Of a stretch of 64,000 nt of DNA, positions 6,823 through 16,200 are shown in pieces; the stretch's first letter is position 1, and each line of letters opens with the position of its first letter. Under the pieces are notes generated by a model that was not told the origin of the DNA, did not search any database, and saw only the letters and a list, made by a program, of their open reading frames with translations. The DNA is taken from contig NZ_JAFFJV010000001.1 in the NCBI RefSeq assembly GCF_016924645.1, forward strand, positions 372,001-436,000. Reading direction: 5' to 3'. The translations under genes and the position numbers were made by a program. Source of the stretch: Rufibacter psychrotolerans. GTDB lineage: Bacteria; Bacteroidota; Bacteroidia; Cytophagales; Hymenobacteraceae.

Positions 6823-7926
6823 ATGGAACAAGGAGCTTCAGAACACGGGCACAAGAACAAGCCGCTGCAAGACAGGGCGCTGAGCAAGGGCAGGGGAGCC
6901 CAGTACAATCCCACCAATCCGTTCCTGAAGAGCGAGTACGTGGTGGAACACCTGGAGGGCCTGGACGAAGCCTGGGAGCAGAAAAGCGCGACCCAGTTCT
7001 TTCAGGAGCACCCTAAAACCATAGTGAACGAGGTCAACTCCCCCGACCTGGGCCTGGTGTATTCCATGAATCCTTACCAGGGGTGTGAGCACGGCTGCAT
7101 CTACTGCTACGCCCGCAACACGCACACCTACTGGGGTTTTGGGGCAGGGCTTGATTTTGAGCAGAAGATTATTGTGAAGGAGAACGCCCCGGCGGTGCTG
7201 AGGGCGCAACTGGAGCACCCCAAGTGGGTGGTAAGGCCCATCATGCTGGCCGGCAATACCGACTGTTACCAGCCCATAGAAGCCAAAAAGAAGATTACCC
7301 GCCAGTTGCTGGAGGTGCTGCTGCACTACAAGCACCCGGTGAGCCTCATTACCAAAAACGCCCTGATCCTGCGCGACCTGGACCTGTTGACCCAACTGCA
7401 CCGGCACCGGTTGGTGCACGTGAACGTCTCCATTACCACCCTGCAGGAAGAACTCAGGCAAAAACTGGAGCCGCGCACCGCCACGGCCGCCAAACGCCTG
7501 CAGGTGGTGCGGGAACTGTCTGCGGCGGGCATTCCGGTGAACGTGATGGTGGCGCCCATCATCCCGGGCCTGAACGACCACGAGGTGCCCGCTATTCTGG
7601 AAGCCGCGGCGGCGGCGGGGGCCCTGTCGGCGGCCTATACCATTGTGCGGCTGAACGGAGCCGTGGGCGAAACCTTTGAGGACTGGATCTACAAAGCCTA
7701 CCCAGACCGGGCCAACAAAGTCCTGAACCAGATCAAAGCCTGCCACGGCGGTACCCTGAACGACAGCCAGTTCGGGCGCCGCATGGCCGGGGAAGGCAAG
7801 TGGGCCGACACCATCAGAGCACTTTTTAAGATAGCCATGCACCGGCACTTCAAAGGCCGGCAGATGCCCCCGTATGACCTGACCGCCTTCACGCCCCGGG
7901 GCGGCAAACAACTGTCTATGTTCTAA
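6823..7926 (+). CDS. PA0069-type radical SAM protein
   Basis: 367 residues. The radical SAM cluster motif is CEHGCIYC (Cys88, Cys92, Cys95) in the context NPYQGCEHGCIYCYARNTHTYW, read here in two overlapping parts, typical of the SplB-like family annotated PA0069 or Rv2578c. The following segments with MLAGNTDCYQPIEAKKKITR and SLITKNALILRDLDLL are conserved family blocks. These are cytoplasmic 4Fe-4S enzymes related to spore photoproduct lyase; the substrate of this group is not established, though a nucleic-acid repair role has been suggested from that kinship. It is a single gene with no clear operon partner. Confidence 0.88.
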   Translation: MEQGASEHGHKNKPLQDRALSKGRGAQYNPTNPFLKSEYVVEHLEGLDEAWEQKSATQFFQEHPKTIVNEVNSPDLGLVYSMNPYQGCEHGCIYCYARNTHTYWGFGAGLDFEQKIIVKENAPAVLRAQLEHPKWVVRPIMLAGNTDCYQPIEAKKKITRQLLEVLLHYKHPVSLITKNALILRDLDLLTQLHRHRLVHVNVSITTLQEELRQKLEPRTATAAKRLQVVRELSAAGIPVNVMVAPIIPGLNDHEVPAILEAAAAAGALSAAYTIVRLNGAVGETFEDWIYKAYPDRANKVLNQIKACHGGTLNDSQFGRRMAGEGKWADTIRALFKIAMHRHFKGRQMPPYDLTAFTPRGGKQLSMF

Positions 7927-8250
7927 CTTTCCGCCGCTGCGGGTAGGGAAGCGCTGTTTTCCTGATTTTGTACTTCGCGCAGGGGGAACCCATCTGCCGG
8001 GTTAAGGCTTTTGGGCTGTCGGGGCTATTACTCAGGAGCTTCTCCCTTCTCAGCAGGCCAAGAACGCAGGGCAGGGTTTTGGAAGAAAACGCTTTGGGGG
8101 CTGTATGGGTAATAAAACCCCGAAAAGCCTGTTATAGTGTTGGGGCGCCCGGCCAACCGGGGCTGCCTGGCAATCTGGGCGGGGGAAGAAAGTAGCCTTC
8201 TTTCTAAACAGAACTTTTCTAAAACAGATAGGCTCTTCGTATCTTTAGGC
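7927..8250. other. intergenic region with degenerate hairpin repeat
   Basis: No gene seen. A degenerate copy of the dispersed hairpin lies at about 8085-8127 (CGCTTTGGGGGCTGT ... AAAACCCCGAAAAGC). TATCTTTA at 8240-8247 resembles a promoter box but is too close to the ATG at 8251 to be used with a normal leader. Confidence 0.5.
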
Positions 8251-9420
8251 ATGGGCAAGACCCTTACTCATACAAGTACCGTGGCTGGGAAGAAAATCAA
8301 AAGAAGCTTCTTGTTTAAACTCATTGTGTTTTTGAACATAGGGGCGGCTGTCTTGTTACTTCTTTCCCACTTGGCCTCTTACATTAACCCGGGGGTATTT
8401 TGGGTGGCCAGCCTGGTGGCCCTGGCGTTTCCGGGGCTGTTGCTGGTAAACCTGCTCTTTATCCTGTACTGGCTCCTGGTCAAAAGCCGCGCCCTGTTTA
8501 TCTCACTGTTTGCCGTGCTGGTGGGCTTTGACAACCTGCAGACCCAGGTACAGCTTAACCTGTTTGAGACCCAGGTGCCGCCCCAGGCCCAGAAGCTGCG
8601 GGTGCTCAGCTTCAATGCCCGCCTGTTTGACCTCTACGACTGGACCGGCAACCCCAAAACCCGCGACAAGATCTTTAAGATGGTGCAGGATGAAACCCCT
8701 GACATTCTCTGTTTCCAGGAGTTCTACACCTCGTCCAAGGCCGGGCGCAACAACCTGGACACCCTCCTAAACCTGCAGAAAGCCACCAACCACCACGTAG
8801 CCTATACTGAGACCCTGCGCAACAGTGACCATTGGGGCATTGCCACGTTCAGTACCTACCCGGTGGTGCGGCGCGGCAACATCCTGTTCAACGAGGAGAC
8901 CAACAACCTCTGCATCTTTACAGACCTGAAGATAGGCGAAGACACCGTGCGGGTGTACAACGTGCATTTCCAGTCTAACCGGTTCAAGCGCGAGGACTAC
9001 GAGTTCCTGGGCAACCCCAACGCCAAGCCCACCAGTGACGAGAAGCTCACGGCGTCGCGCAACATCATCAGGCGGCTGCAGGTGGGCGCCACCAAGCGGG
9101 CCAGCCAGGTGCAGGTAGTGTCAGACCACATTGAGAACTCCCCTTACCCCGTGATAGTGTGCGGAGACTTCAATGATCCGCCGGCGTCTTACACCTATAA
9201 TAAGATTAGCAAAAACCTGAAAGACGCCTTTGTGGAAAGCGGCTGGGGGCTGGGCAACACCTTCAACGGGCTCTTCTCGGTGCTGCGCATTGATTACCTG
9301 CTGCATGACCCGCAAATGGTGGGCACCGGCTACAAAACCATCCGGCAGAACCTCTCAGACCACTATGCCATTGTGAGCGACCTATGGCTGCAGCAGTCTC
9401 CCCCCAAAGAGCGGGAATAG
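8251..9420 (+). CDS. membrane-anchored endonuclease/exonuclease/phosphatase family protein
   Basis: 389 residues from the ATG at 8251; an in-frame ATG at 8137 would add 38 residues unlike a signal or membrane start. Three hydrophobic segments (about 22-43, 49-75, 78-94) precede a soluble EEP domain. Active-site blocks are visible: LSFNARLFD near 120, CFQEFY (catalytic Glu), GDFNDPP (Asp/Asn) and SDHYAI (Asp-His) at the C-terminus. The family are Mg-dependent phosphodiesterases acting on DNA, phosphoinositides or sphingomyelin. In Bacteroidota this three-helix form is widespread and its substrate is unknown. The catalytic domain should face the periplasm or cytoplasm depending on topology, which cannot be settled here. 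Confidence 0.88.
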   Translation: MGKTLTHTSTVAGKKIKRSFLFKLIVFLNIGAAVLLLLSHLASYINPGVFWVASLVALAFPGLLLVNLLFILYWLLVKSRALFISLFAVLVGFDNLQTQVQLNLFETQVPPQAQKLRVLSFNARLFDLYDWTGNPKTRDKIFKMVQDETPDILCFQEFYTSSKAGRNNLDTLLNLQKATNHHVAYTETLRNSDHWGIATFSTYPVVRRGNILFNEETNNLCIFTDLKIGEDTVRVYNVHFQSNRFKREDYEFLGNPNAKPTSDEKLTASRNIIRRLQVGATKRASQVQVVSDHIENSPYPVIVCGDFNDPPASYTYNKISKNLKDAFVESGWGLGNTFNGLFSVLRIDYLLHDPQMVGTGYKTIRQNLSDHYAIVSDLWLQQSPPKERE

Positions 9421-9525
9421 TAAATTCCGGGGATTTTCGCCGCAGGCGCAACCTCCTTTTACCCGTTAATTTTTTGCCTGAGCAAACGCCTCTTTTCTGG
9501 CGCGTAAGCACCTGGAAGGATACCC

Positions 9526-9561
9526 GTTTTAGGCCAGTTTTCTGGAAAAAGCCGCTAAAAC
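9526..9561. repeat. dispersed intergenic hairpin repeat (copy)
   Basis: CGTTTTAGGCCAGTTTTC-TGGAAAAAGCCGCTAAAAC, an imperfect copy of the family, between convergent genes. Confidence 0.6.
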
Positions 9562-9694
9562 AAGAGAAGTCCGGTGTAGGGAAGGAGCAGTGGCAAAGGC
9601 TGGATTCCCTTTCTTTTACCTGACGCTGCCAAGGCAAATTCAGCGCTAACCAAAGGGCAGCCTTTTCCAAGAGGCCGGTGCCGGGCGGAAGCGC

Positions 9695-10690
9695 TTACAG
9701 GGCGTGGCGCTGGTTTTCACTCACGTTGTCCAGGGTCCATTCTACCCGGCCCACAAAGGCATGTTCCCTTACCTTGCAGTCAGACTTGGTGCAGAGGCGG
9801 CAGCTGAGCGGGGGCAGGCAGGGGTCCAGGTGCACGAACAGCTCCACTATGTTGCCCATCTCCTGGCTGATCATGTCCTGCAGGAGCTCCACCTCATGGT
9901 GCGCCTCCTGCAGGTTGAAGTACCAGGGCAGGGTAAGGTGGCAGTCAATGTGCAGCTGGCTGCCGTACTTGATCACGCGCATGTTGTGCAGGTCTATCCA
10001 GTTTTCGCGGCGGCGTTGGTTGAGCACTGTAATGATGCGCTCCAGGAGCTGGTGATCGGCCTCGTCCATGACCCCCGAGATGGAGCCCCGCACAATGCCG
10101 TAGCCGGTATAGGTGATAAACGACCCGAAGATGATGGCGATGACAGAATCGAGCCAGACAATCTGGGTGAAGTAGATGCAGGCCAGTCCTACAATGAGGC
10201 CCAGGCTGGAGTACGCGTCTGAGAGCAAGTGCTTGCCGTTGGCCAGGATGGCCAGGGAGTGGTGCTGGGTGCCCCGCTTCACCAGGTAGCGCCCCGCGGC
10301 ATAGTTGATGATTCCGGTGAGGGCGGTAAGCAAGATGCCCACGTCTACCTTCTGGATGGGATGCGGGTACACCAGGTTGTACACCGACTTGATGATGATA
10401 ATGACGCCCGCCAGGGTAATGAGCGTGCCCTCCAGCCCCGAGGAGATAAATTCAATCTTGCCGTGGCCGTAGGGGTGGTCCTGGTCTTTGGGCTTGGCGG
10501 CCAGGTACACGCTGTACAGGGCAACGCCGCCGGTCACAAAGTTAATGATAGACTCCAGCGCATCGGTTAAGATGGCGTTGGAGTTGGTGAGAAAGTAAGC
10601 GCCAAATTTTACGCTCAGTAATGCCAGGGCCAAGACCAGCATCAGAGACATGATGCGTATGGAAGAAACCGCCGGGGAAGTGGTGGGCAT
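9695..10690 (-). CDS. cation diffusion facilitator (CDF) metal transporter
   Basis: 331 residues from the ATG at 10690; an ATG at 10747 would prepend 19 basic residues. Five to six membrane helices occupy about 10-210. Metal-site motifs are visible: NAILTDALES in helix 2, HPYGHGK after helix 2-3, and NGKHLLSDAYSS in helix 5, as in proton-coupled Zn/Fe/Mn exporters. A cytoplasmic ferredoxin-like domain follows (about 215-290, HLDCHLTLPW-like HIDCHLTLPW block). The C-terminus is unusually Cys-rich (CLPPLSCRLCTKSDC), which could add a metal-sensing site. It probably exports divalent metal from the cytoplasm. Confidence 0.92.
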   Translation of the reverse strand: MPTTSPAVSSIRIMSLMLVLALALLSVKFGAYFLTNSNAILTDALESIINFVTGGVALYSVYLAAKPKDQDHPYGHGKIEFISSGLEGTLITLAGVIIIIKSVYNLVYPHPIQKVDVGILLTALTGIINYAAGRYLVKRGTQHHSLAILANGKHLLSDAYSSLGLIVGLACIYFTQIVWLDSVIAIIFGSFITYTGYGIVRGSISGVMDEADHQLLERIITVLNQRRRENWIDLHNMRVIKYGSQLHIDCHLTLPWYFNLQEAHHEVELLQDMISQEMGNIVELFVHLDPCLPPLSCRLCTKSDCKVREHAFVGRVEWTLDNVSENQRHAL

Positions 10691-10844
10691 GAGGGTAGCT
10701 TTGTAAACTTTTGCTTTAGAAACGTGCCTTGGCAAAAGGGGGTACAAAAGTACTGCTTTTTTTTGGCCCCAGCAGCACTACCCGTGGCAGAGAGCGTTGA
10801 CGATGCCGGTATGGCCGCCTACGGCAAGGCCTGCAGGCGGGTTG

Positions 10845-10937
10845 CTACCCCAGAAACAGAGACAGGAGCCAGGTAATAAAGGAGGCAATGAGCCCCAGAA
10901 AGAAAAACAGAAAGCCTAGGATTGGTTGCATGGGCAT
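10845..10937 (-). CDS. candidate 30-residue membrane peptide
   Basis: ATG at 10937 (or in-frame ATG at 10931) reads 30 codons to TAG at 10845: a short MPMQP head and then about 24 continuous hydrophobic residues (LGFLFFFLGLIASFITWLL). On the same strand upstream, TATCTTTA resembles the Bacteroidota -7 box, with TTG about 17 nt before it, and the leader is about 20 nt. This combination favours a real single-helix peptide. Function unknown; it lies between a CDF transporter and a small basic protein. Chance occurrence remains possible at this size. Confidence 0.4.
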   Translation of the reverse strand: MPMQPILGFLFFFLGLIASFITWLLSLFLG

Positions 10938-11083
10938 AAACTTTAGTTAAGTAAAGATAATAATTAACCCGTAGTGCAACAAATAGATTAGAAGATTCAT
11001 ATAATACCTATTGTGAGAACTAAGCTCATGCCTTACTTTCGTTGTTGGTACATAGACAGAAGATACGTTCTCACGTTACACTT

Positions 11084-11278
11084 ATGAACTCCTCAAGCAA
11101 AAAGGCAGTGGTGGGTAAACCAATTGAGAAAATGCTGAAAAACAACGTGCTGCTGCCCGTAGACAACAGCGCGGTGAATGACTCGTTGGCCAGGTTAAAG
11201 GCCCTGCGGCAAATGTACATTCAGGCTCCCCAAACCGGCAAAAAGGTGTTTAAACTGCCGGCCTTGAAGAAAAACTAA
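11084..11278 (+). CDS. small basic hypothetical protein
   Basis: 64 residues from the ATG at 11084 (upstream in-frame ATG at 11042 would overlap the promoter-like TACTTTCG at 11034-11041). The protein is Lys-rich, with a helical middle (NDSLARLKALRQMYIQA) and a basic C-terminus (VFKLPALKKN). No domain recognised; size and charge would suit a nucleic-acid or ribosome-associated peptide, but this is not shown. It stands alone, followed by a strong hairpin repeat. Confidence 0.65.
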   Translation: MNSSSKKAVVGKPIEKMLKNNVLLPVDNSAVNDSLARLKALRQMYIQAPQTGKKVFKLPALKKN

Positions 11279-11445
11279 CGCGGCCTGCCTACGGTTTCCG
11301 GCTTATTGATCCCTGTCAGGCTGACCAGGGTAGGCTGTGCCAGGCTGGGGCCAGACCGGGGCGTGTCCAGATTCTTCTGCCGCCTGCCGGGGGCCGCGCA
11401 GCCGGACCGCCCGGCTAGAATCTTAAGCCGCATACGGCATAAAAC

Positions 11446-11499
11446 AAGCCCTGTGTTTAGGGGCCGTTTTTCTGGAAACGGCCCCTAAACACAGGGCTT
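11446..11499. repeat. dispersed intergenic hairpin repeat, perfect 24 bp arms
   Basis: 11446-11469 and 11476-11499 are perfectly complementary around TTCTGG. The core TTTAGGGGCCGTTT is shared with other copies; the outer AAGCCCTGTG/CACAGGGCTT is specific to this one. It lies between convergent genes and may terminate both. Confidence 0.8.
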
Positions 11500-11518
11500 T
11501 GCTGTAGATAGTCCTATT

Positions 11519-12169
11519 TTAGTCGATCAGGCCCTGCTGGATGGCGTACTTGATCAACGTAGCGGTGTTGCGGGCCTTGGTCTTCTCAATCAAATGCTGG
11601 CGGTGCGACTCAATGGTGCGCTTGCTGGCAAACAGCTTGTCGGCGATCTCGGCGTTGGTGTAGCCTTCGGCAATCAGCCGCAGCACCTCCATCTCACGCT
11701 TAGACAGCTCCGGGTTATTCTTCACCCCGCCGTTGGCCGTGGCTTCCTCCTGGTTGTTGGCGCGGTTGAGCAGGTTAAGGGCCACCTCAGAGCAAATAAA
11801 GGAGTTGTCATTGGCCACGGTCTTAATGGCGTGGACCAGCTCATCGCGGCCGGCGGTCTTGAGCACAAAGCCCTTGGCCCCCGCTGAGCGCACCTTGTGC
11901 ACGTAGCTTTCCTGGTCCAGCATGGTCAGGATCAGGACTTTGAGCTTGGGGTGCGATTGCTGCAGCCGCTGAAGCGTCTCAAACCCGTCCATGACCGGCA
12001 TGTTCAGGTCCAGCATGATCACGTCGGGGGTAACGGTTTCCAGCAGGTCCAGCAGTTGCTGGCCATTTTCGGCTTCGCCAATAATCTGAATTGACCTTTC
12101 TGATTTAAGCAAAGACTTCAGCCCATCTCTGATCAGGGTGTGATCATCTACAAGAATTACTTTTATCAT
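11519..12169 (-). CDS. NarL/FixJ-family response regulator
   Basis: 216 residues. The receiver domain (1-120) has the acidic pocket DDH at 8-10, the phospho-acceptor Asp54 in IMLDLNMP, and Lys near 104. A LuxR-type HTH follows at about 150-212 (LSKREMEVLRLIAEGYTNAEIADKLFAS read in parts; recognition helix near SKRTIESHRQHL). It is a cytoplasmic DNA-binding regulator phosphorylated by a HisKA_3-type kinase; the large kinase at 13285-16380 on the same strand is of the matching class and is the likely partner. Two divergent STAS genes start just upstream. Confidence 0.93.
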   Translation of the reverse strand: MIKVILVDDHTLIRDGLKSLLKSERSIQIIGEAENGQQLLDLLETVTPDVIMLDLNMPVMDGFETLQRLQQSHPKLKVLILTMLDQESYVHKVRSAGAKGFVLKTAGRDELVHAIKTVANDNSFICSEVALNLLNRANNQEEATANGGVKNNPELSKREMEVLRLIAEGYTNAEIADKLFASKRTIESHRQHLIEKTKARNTATLIKYAIQQGLID

Positions 12170-12381
12170 ACCTTCAATTTTGATAGATGCCTGGTGCGTT
12201 ATAAGTCAGGGTAATTGGGGTGATGTTTGGCAGAGGCTATGCAAGATAAACTATTATACGGGTAAAAGGCCAGAACAGGCCCATTGGGCGGGTAATTTTT
12301 GAGGTTAATTCCTTGGCTCAGTATAAATACCTATTTGTAAAAAAGGGTAATTTATACCTTTCATTGCGGCTTACATATAGT

Positions 12382-12389
12382 TATATTTG
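12382..12389 (+). promoter_or_regulatory. Bacteroidota -7 box TATATTTG
   Basis: Exact TAxxTTTG match. It overlaps the in-frame ATG at 12387, so transcripts would begin downstream of that codon, which decides for the ATG at 12447 as start of the STAS gene. Confidence 0.55.
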
Positions 12390-12446
12390 AATAGATTAGC
12401 TACGCAAACAAAAGCTTGCCATTTATGGGAAAGCTGCCCCAAACCA

Positions 12447-12803
12447 ATGGAAATTACAACAAAGGTGACCGATGCCGGTGTTTGGGTTTCGCTGCGCGGA
12501 TCATTGGATGCAGTGTCTGGCGAGGTGATGCAGAAAGAGTTACAGACTGTGTTCCAGCACCAACGGAAGAACCTGCTGATTGATTTCGCCGCGGTGACCG
12601 AAGGGACTCCGGCAGGCTTGCGGTCCCTGCTTCCGTATGTGCAGCAGATTCATGAGCAAAAGATGGAGCTGGTCTTGTTTAACCTGAACGAGAAAATCCA
12701 GAAGATGGTGAACAGCTCTGGCTTCAATTCCCTGATTGTGGTGGTAGACTCCCTTGACTCTGCCATTGAGTATGCGCTGCGCAAAAGCATAAAGAAGCGG
12801 TAA
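12447..12803 (+). CDS. STAS-domain protein without phospho-acceptor serine
   Basis: 118 residues from the ATG at 12447; the longer form from 12387 overlaps the promoter box. Its pattern follows anti-sigma factor antagonists: beta strand VWVSLRGSLDAVSG, then LLIDFAAVTEGTPAGLRSLL where the STAS phosphorylation loop lies. Where active antagonists have Ser (ISSAGL-type), this one has Thr54-Pro55-Ala, so the residue aligned with the phospho-Ser is Pro. It may be a constitutively active or purely structural STAS module. It is 56 nt upstream of a canonical STAS gene on the same strand, likely one operon, diverging from the response regulator. Confidence 0.8.
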   Translation: MEITTKVTDAGVWVSLRGSLDAVSGEVMQKELQTVFQHQRKNLLIDFAAVTEGTPAGLRSLLPYVQQIHEQKMELVLFNLNEKIQKMVNSSGFNSLIVVVDSLDSAIEYALRKSIKKR

Positions 12804-12859
12804 CATTCCCGTAAGCCCATTTCCCGCGCAATTGGCTTACTTTATAAAAAAGAAACGCC

Positions 12860-13195
12860 ATGCAAATAGCCATAGAACAAGAAGCCCATGCCTATATCCT
12901 GCGCCTGAAGGGGGAGCTGGATGCCTCTACGTGCCTGGAGGTGGACAAAGAGATGGAGGTGGCTATTGGCAAGCCCATTGAGCAGCTCTGGATTGACTGC
13001 GAGGGGCTCTCGTACATCTCGTCGGCCGGGCTGGGCGTCCTTATCTCGCACCTGGGTACCCTGGAGGCCAGGCAGATCAACCTGGTGCTGTACGGCATGA
13101 GCGACCACGTGAAGAATGTGTTTGAGCTGCTGGGCCTGCACCTGCTCATGACCATTGTGCCCTCCAAGCAAGACGCTGCGCTGCAGGCCAAGTAA
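12860..13195 (+). CDS. STAS-domain anti-sigma factor antagonist
   Basis: 111 residues, one STAS domain over nearly its whole length. The loop LWIDCEGLSYISSAGLGVL contains Ser54-Ser55; Ser55 aligns with the phosphorylated serine of SpoIIAA/RsbV. In such partner switches the unphosphorylated protein binds an anti-sigma kinase and releases the sigma factor or another output. No HATPase-only anti-sigma kinase is present in the window, though an ECF sigma factor (38448) and several histidine kinases are. It is second in an operon with the STAS protein at 12447 and ends before a strong convergent terminator. Confidence 0.88.
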   Translation: MQIAIEQEAHAYILRLKGELDASTCLEVDKEMEVAIGKPIEQLWIDCEGLSYISSAGLGVLISHLGTLEARQINLVLYGMSDHVKNVFELLGLHLLMTIVPSKQDAALQAK

Positions 13196-13213
13196 GCCCC
13201 AGCTATCTCTTAT

Positions 13214-13269
13214 AAGCCGCCGCCCCGGTGCCTGTGCAATCTGTTGCAGGGGCACCGGGGCGGCGGCTT
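13214..13269. terminator. convergent hairpin, perfect 19 bp stem
   Basis: AAGCCGCCGCCCCGGTGCC at 13214-13232 pairs with 13251-13269 around an 18 nt loop. It sits between the rightward STAS operon and the leftward kinase gene. T tracts are weak, so it may also stabilise 3' ends. Confidence 0.65.
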
Positions 13270-13284
13270 GTGGTGGGGCCGCGG

Positions 13285-16200
13285 TTAGCGGTGCAGGGTA
13301 ATGGTAACGGCGGTGCCCTCTTCAGGGGAGGAGTGGATCTTCATCTTGCCCTGTAAGAGTTTGACCCGGTTCTGGATGGTGGTGAGGCCCATGCCGGCGG
13401 CTTTGGGCTTGGCTCCCGGGCGCATGCCCACGCCGTTGTCCTCTACCCGCACCATGATCTGGTGCCCCTTGTCGGTTACCTGTACCGAGACCTCGGTGGC
13501 CGAGGCGTGTTTGATGGCATTGTTGAGGAGTTCCTGCACAATGCGGTAAATGCCGGTCTCCAGCAAACCGGCTTGGTGCTGCTCAAACCCAGAGACCACG
13601 CACTGCACCGTGAAATTGGGGGTAGACAGCCGGTGCGAAAGATCACGGAGGGCCGTTTTCAGGCCAAAATCCTGCAAAGCCTTCGGAATCAGCTCATGGG
13701 CCAGGGTTCTGGTTTCTTTGATGGCGTCTTCCAGAAAGCCGCTCACCCGCTGCAGCGAGGCCACGTCTGGCACCGCCACTGCGCCGCTGGCCTCATCAGG
13801 CTGGATGAGGTCTTCCAGGTTAAGCTTGGCGGCGTACAAGAGCTGGGCCAGGCTGTTGTGCAGGGCCTCGGCAATGCGCTTGCGCTCTTCTTCCTGGGCG
13901 GTGAGTACCGCATTGGCCACGGCTTTCTGCTGGTCTAGCTGGTACTGGGTTTCTTCCTGCTGGCGTTGCTTCTGCAGCGTAATGTCATGGATAATGCCCA
14001 GGGCGCCAATTACTTCTTTGTCTGCGTTTAGAAAGGGCGCCAGGTTTACCTCATAGGCGCGGTTGGTTTGCAGGCCCGGTATCTCCTGCAGCGTGATGCG
14101 GTGCCCCTGCAACACCCGGCAAAGGTGCAGGCTCACGTTTTCATGGTACTCAGGAGCAAACAAAGACACCAGCGGCTTGCCCAGCACGGTCTGGCGGGGT
14201 TTGGCGGAGATGGTTTCCATGGTTTTGTTCCAGGCCGTGATGGCCCGGTGCTGGTCTATGGCCAGAATACCGTCTATGCTGTTCTCCAGGAGTTTGTCTG
14301 AGAATTCTTTCTCCGTCATCAGCTTGTCCTGCATTACTTTAAGTTCGGTGATGTCTATACCAAACGCAATGCCAATCTCGCGCTGTGCGTCAAGAAACCC
14401 AAAGTTCTGGAAATGTACGGTTTGCCCGTTGTAGGGGAAGCTGGCCGTAAAGCTCTTTACCTGCCCGTTGAGTACGTCCTGGATGTTGTTCCGGAGCATG
14501 GGGAAAATCTCAAACATGCTTCTGCCCACCAGGGCATTGTCCTGGATGCCCAGGCTGCGCAGGCCCTGGCCTTTTACCTCCAGGTAGTTGCCTTCCAGGT
14601 CAATAACGGCCAGTACCAGGGGCAGGTTCTGCAGGAGCTGGTCTAGCAGGAAAGTGCGGTGCCGCGCCTCGGCCTCGGCTTTTTTCTGCTCGGTCACGTC
14701 CAGGCAGAAGCCAATGGCCCCGCCGGTGGTGGCATCATGGAAAAAGAAGTTTTGTTTGTAGATTTTCTGGCCGTTGACCTCGGTCTCGCCCACAAAGGTT
14801 TCTTTGCCGCCCGCCAGCACCGCCTGCAGGTGCGGTTTTACGGCGGGGTTCAGGGTGTACATAGAGGTGCCTTCCAGTTCATGGTCCTGGTAGCCCAGCG
14901 AGCTTAGCCCAGAGCCAATGGCTTCCTCAATCACGCCCTCAGGGGAGATGCGCCATAAGATCACCGGCAGGTTCTTGAGAATGCCGCTCACGGTCTGGTG
15001 CAGTTGGCGCAGTTCGCGTTCATGGCGGGTGCGCTCCGTGAGGTCCATGGCCACGCCCACCAGTTGGGTGGGTTTGCCGGCGGCATCGCGCTTGAACACG
15101 GTCTCGCGGAAGAGAATGTTGCGCCAGCCGCCGTCTTTGGCCTTGATGCGCACGTGGGCTTCCAGAAACTCGCCGTCTTTCACCTGGGCAAAACGCTGGT
15201 GCCGGTCAAGAATCTGGGCGGCGTCTTCTGGGTGGTACAGGGTGTCTAGCAATTCACGCGGGTGCCCGGTGATGTCTGCTGGGGTGTAGCCCAGGAACGC
15301 GAGGAAGTTGCGGTTGTTGTAGACGTTGCGGCCCAGGGTTAAATCTTCTACGTACAGGAAATCGGGCATGGCCTCGGCCATGGTTTTGATCAGGTGCTGG
15401 CTTTCCTGGAGTTGCGCGTGGGCCTGGTGCTGCTGGGTAATGTCCTCGGTGGTGAGCACAAATCCGTCGTCCATCTTCATGGCCACGCAGTTGAGCCAGT
15501 GTTCCCGGTCTTTTTTCTTGAAATGGGCGGTAAACGTTTGCGGGCTGCCCGTTTCTACCGCCTGCACGTACCGGGCAAAGCGCCCCGAGGTGATTTCTTC
15601 GGGCGCCTCCTGGGTGAGCGTCGTTTTCTGCAGCCGGTCAAAGGTGGTCTGCATGAACTTCTCGGCGGTGTGGTTCATGAGCACCCACTTGAAGTCATCT
15701 ATCTCGCCTTTGCTGTTGCGCACGGCCTTGAATACCTGTATGCCGTTTAGGGAGCTGTTGAAAATGCCGATGAGCAGTTGCTCACTGTGTTCCAGGGCTT
15801 TGCTGGCTTTTTTCTGCTCAGAGATGTCCAGGAACACAAACCGGAGCAAAGGTTGCTTGCCCTCTTCCTCCGGAAGCCTTACGGCCTCTACCTGGGCGCA
15901 GAACGGCTCGCCCTTCACGGGAACCAGGTTCAGGTCGGCGCGGTGCTGGGTGGGGCTTTCCAGCGCTTTCCTGAAGAGCGCGTAGTAGTCTGAGATGCTG
16001 TCTGGTTGCACAAACAGGCTGAAGCGTTTGTCCAGCAGATGGAGCCGGGGCAGGTGGAGCAGCTCAGTGGCGCGGCGGTTGGCTTCCTCAATCACGCCGT
16101 CCTGGGTAAGGGTGAGATAGCCAAAGGGGGCCGTGTCATAGAGCTCCAGGTACTTTAGGTGGGCCTGCTCCAGCTCAGCGGTGGTCTGCGCCAGCTGGTG

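Noticed and set aside
8240..8247. TATCTTTA as promoter of the gene at 8251
   Set aside because: Only 3 nt before the ATG, whereas other boxes lie 20-60 nt upstream; would place the transcript start inside the coding region.
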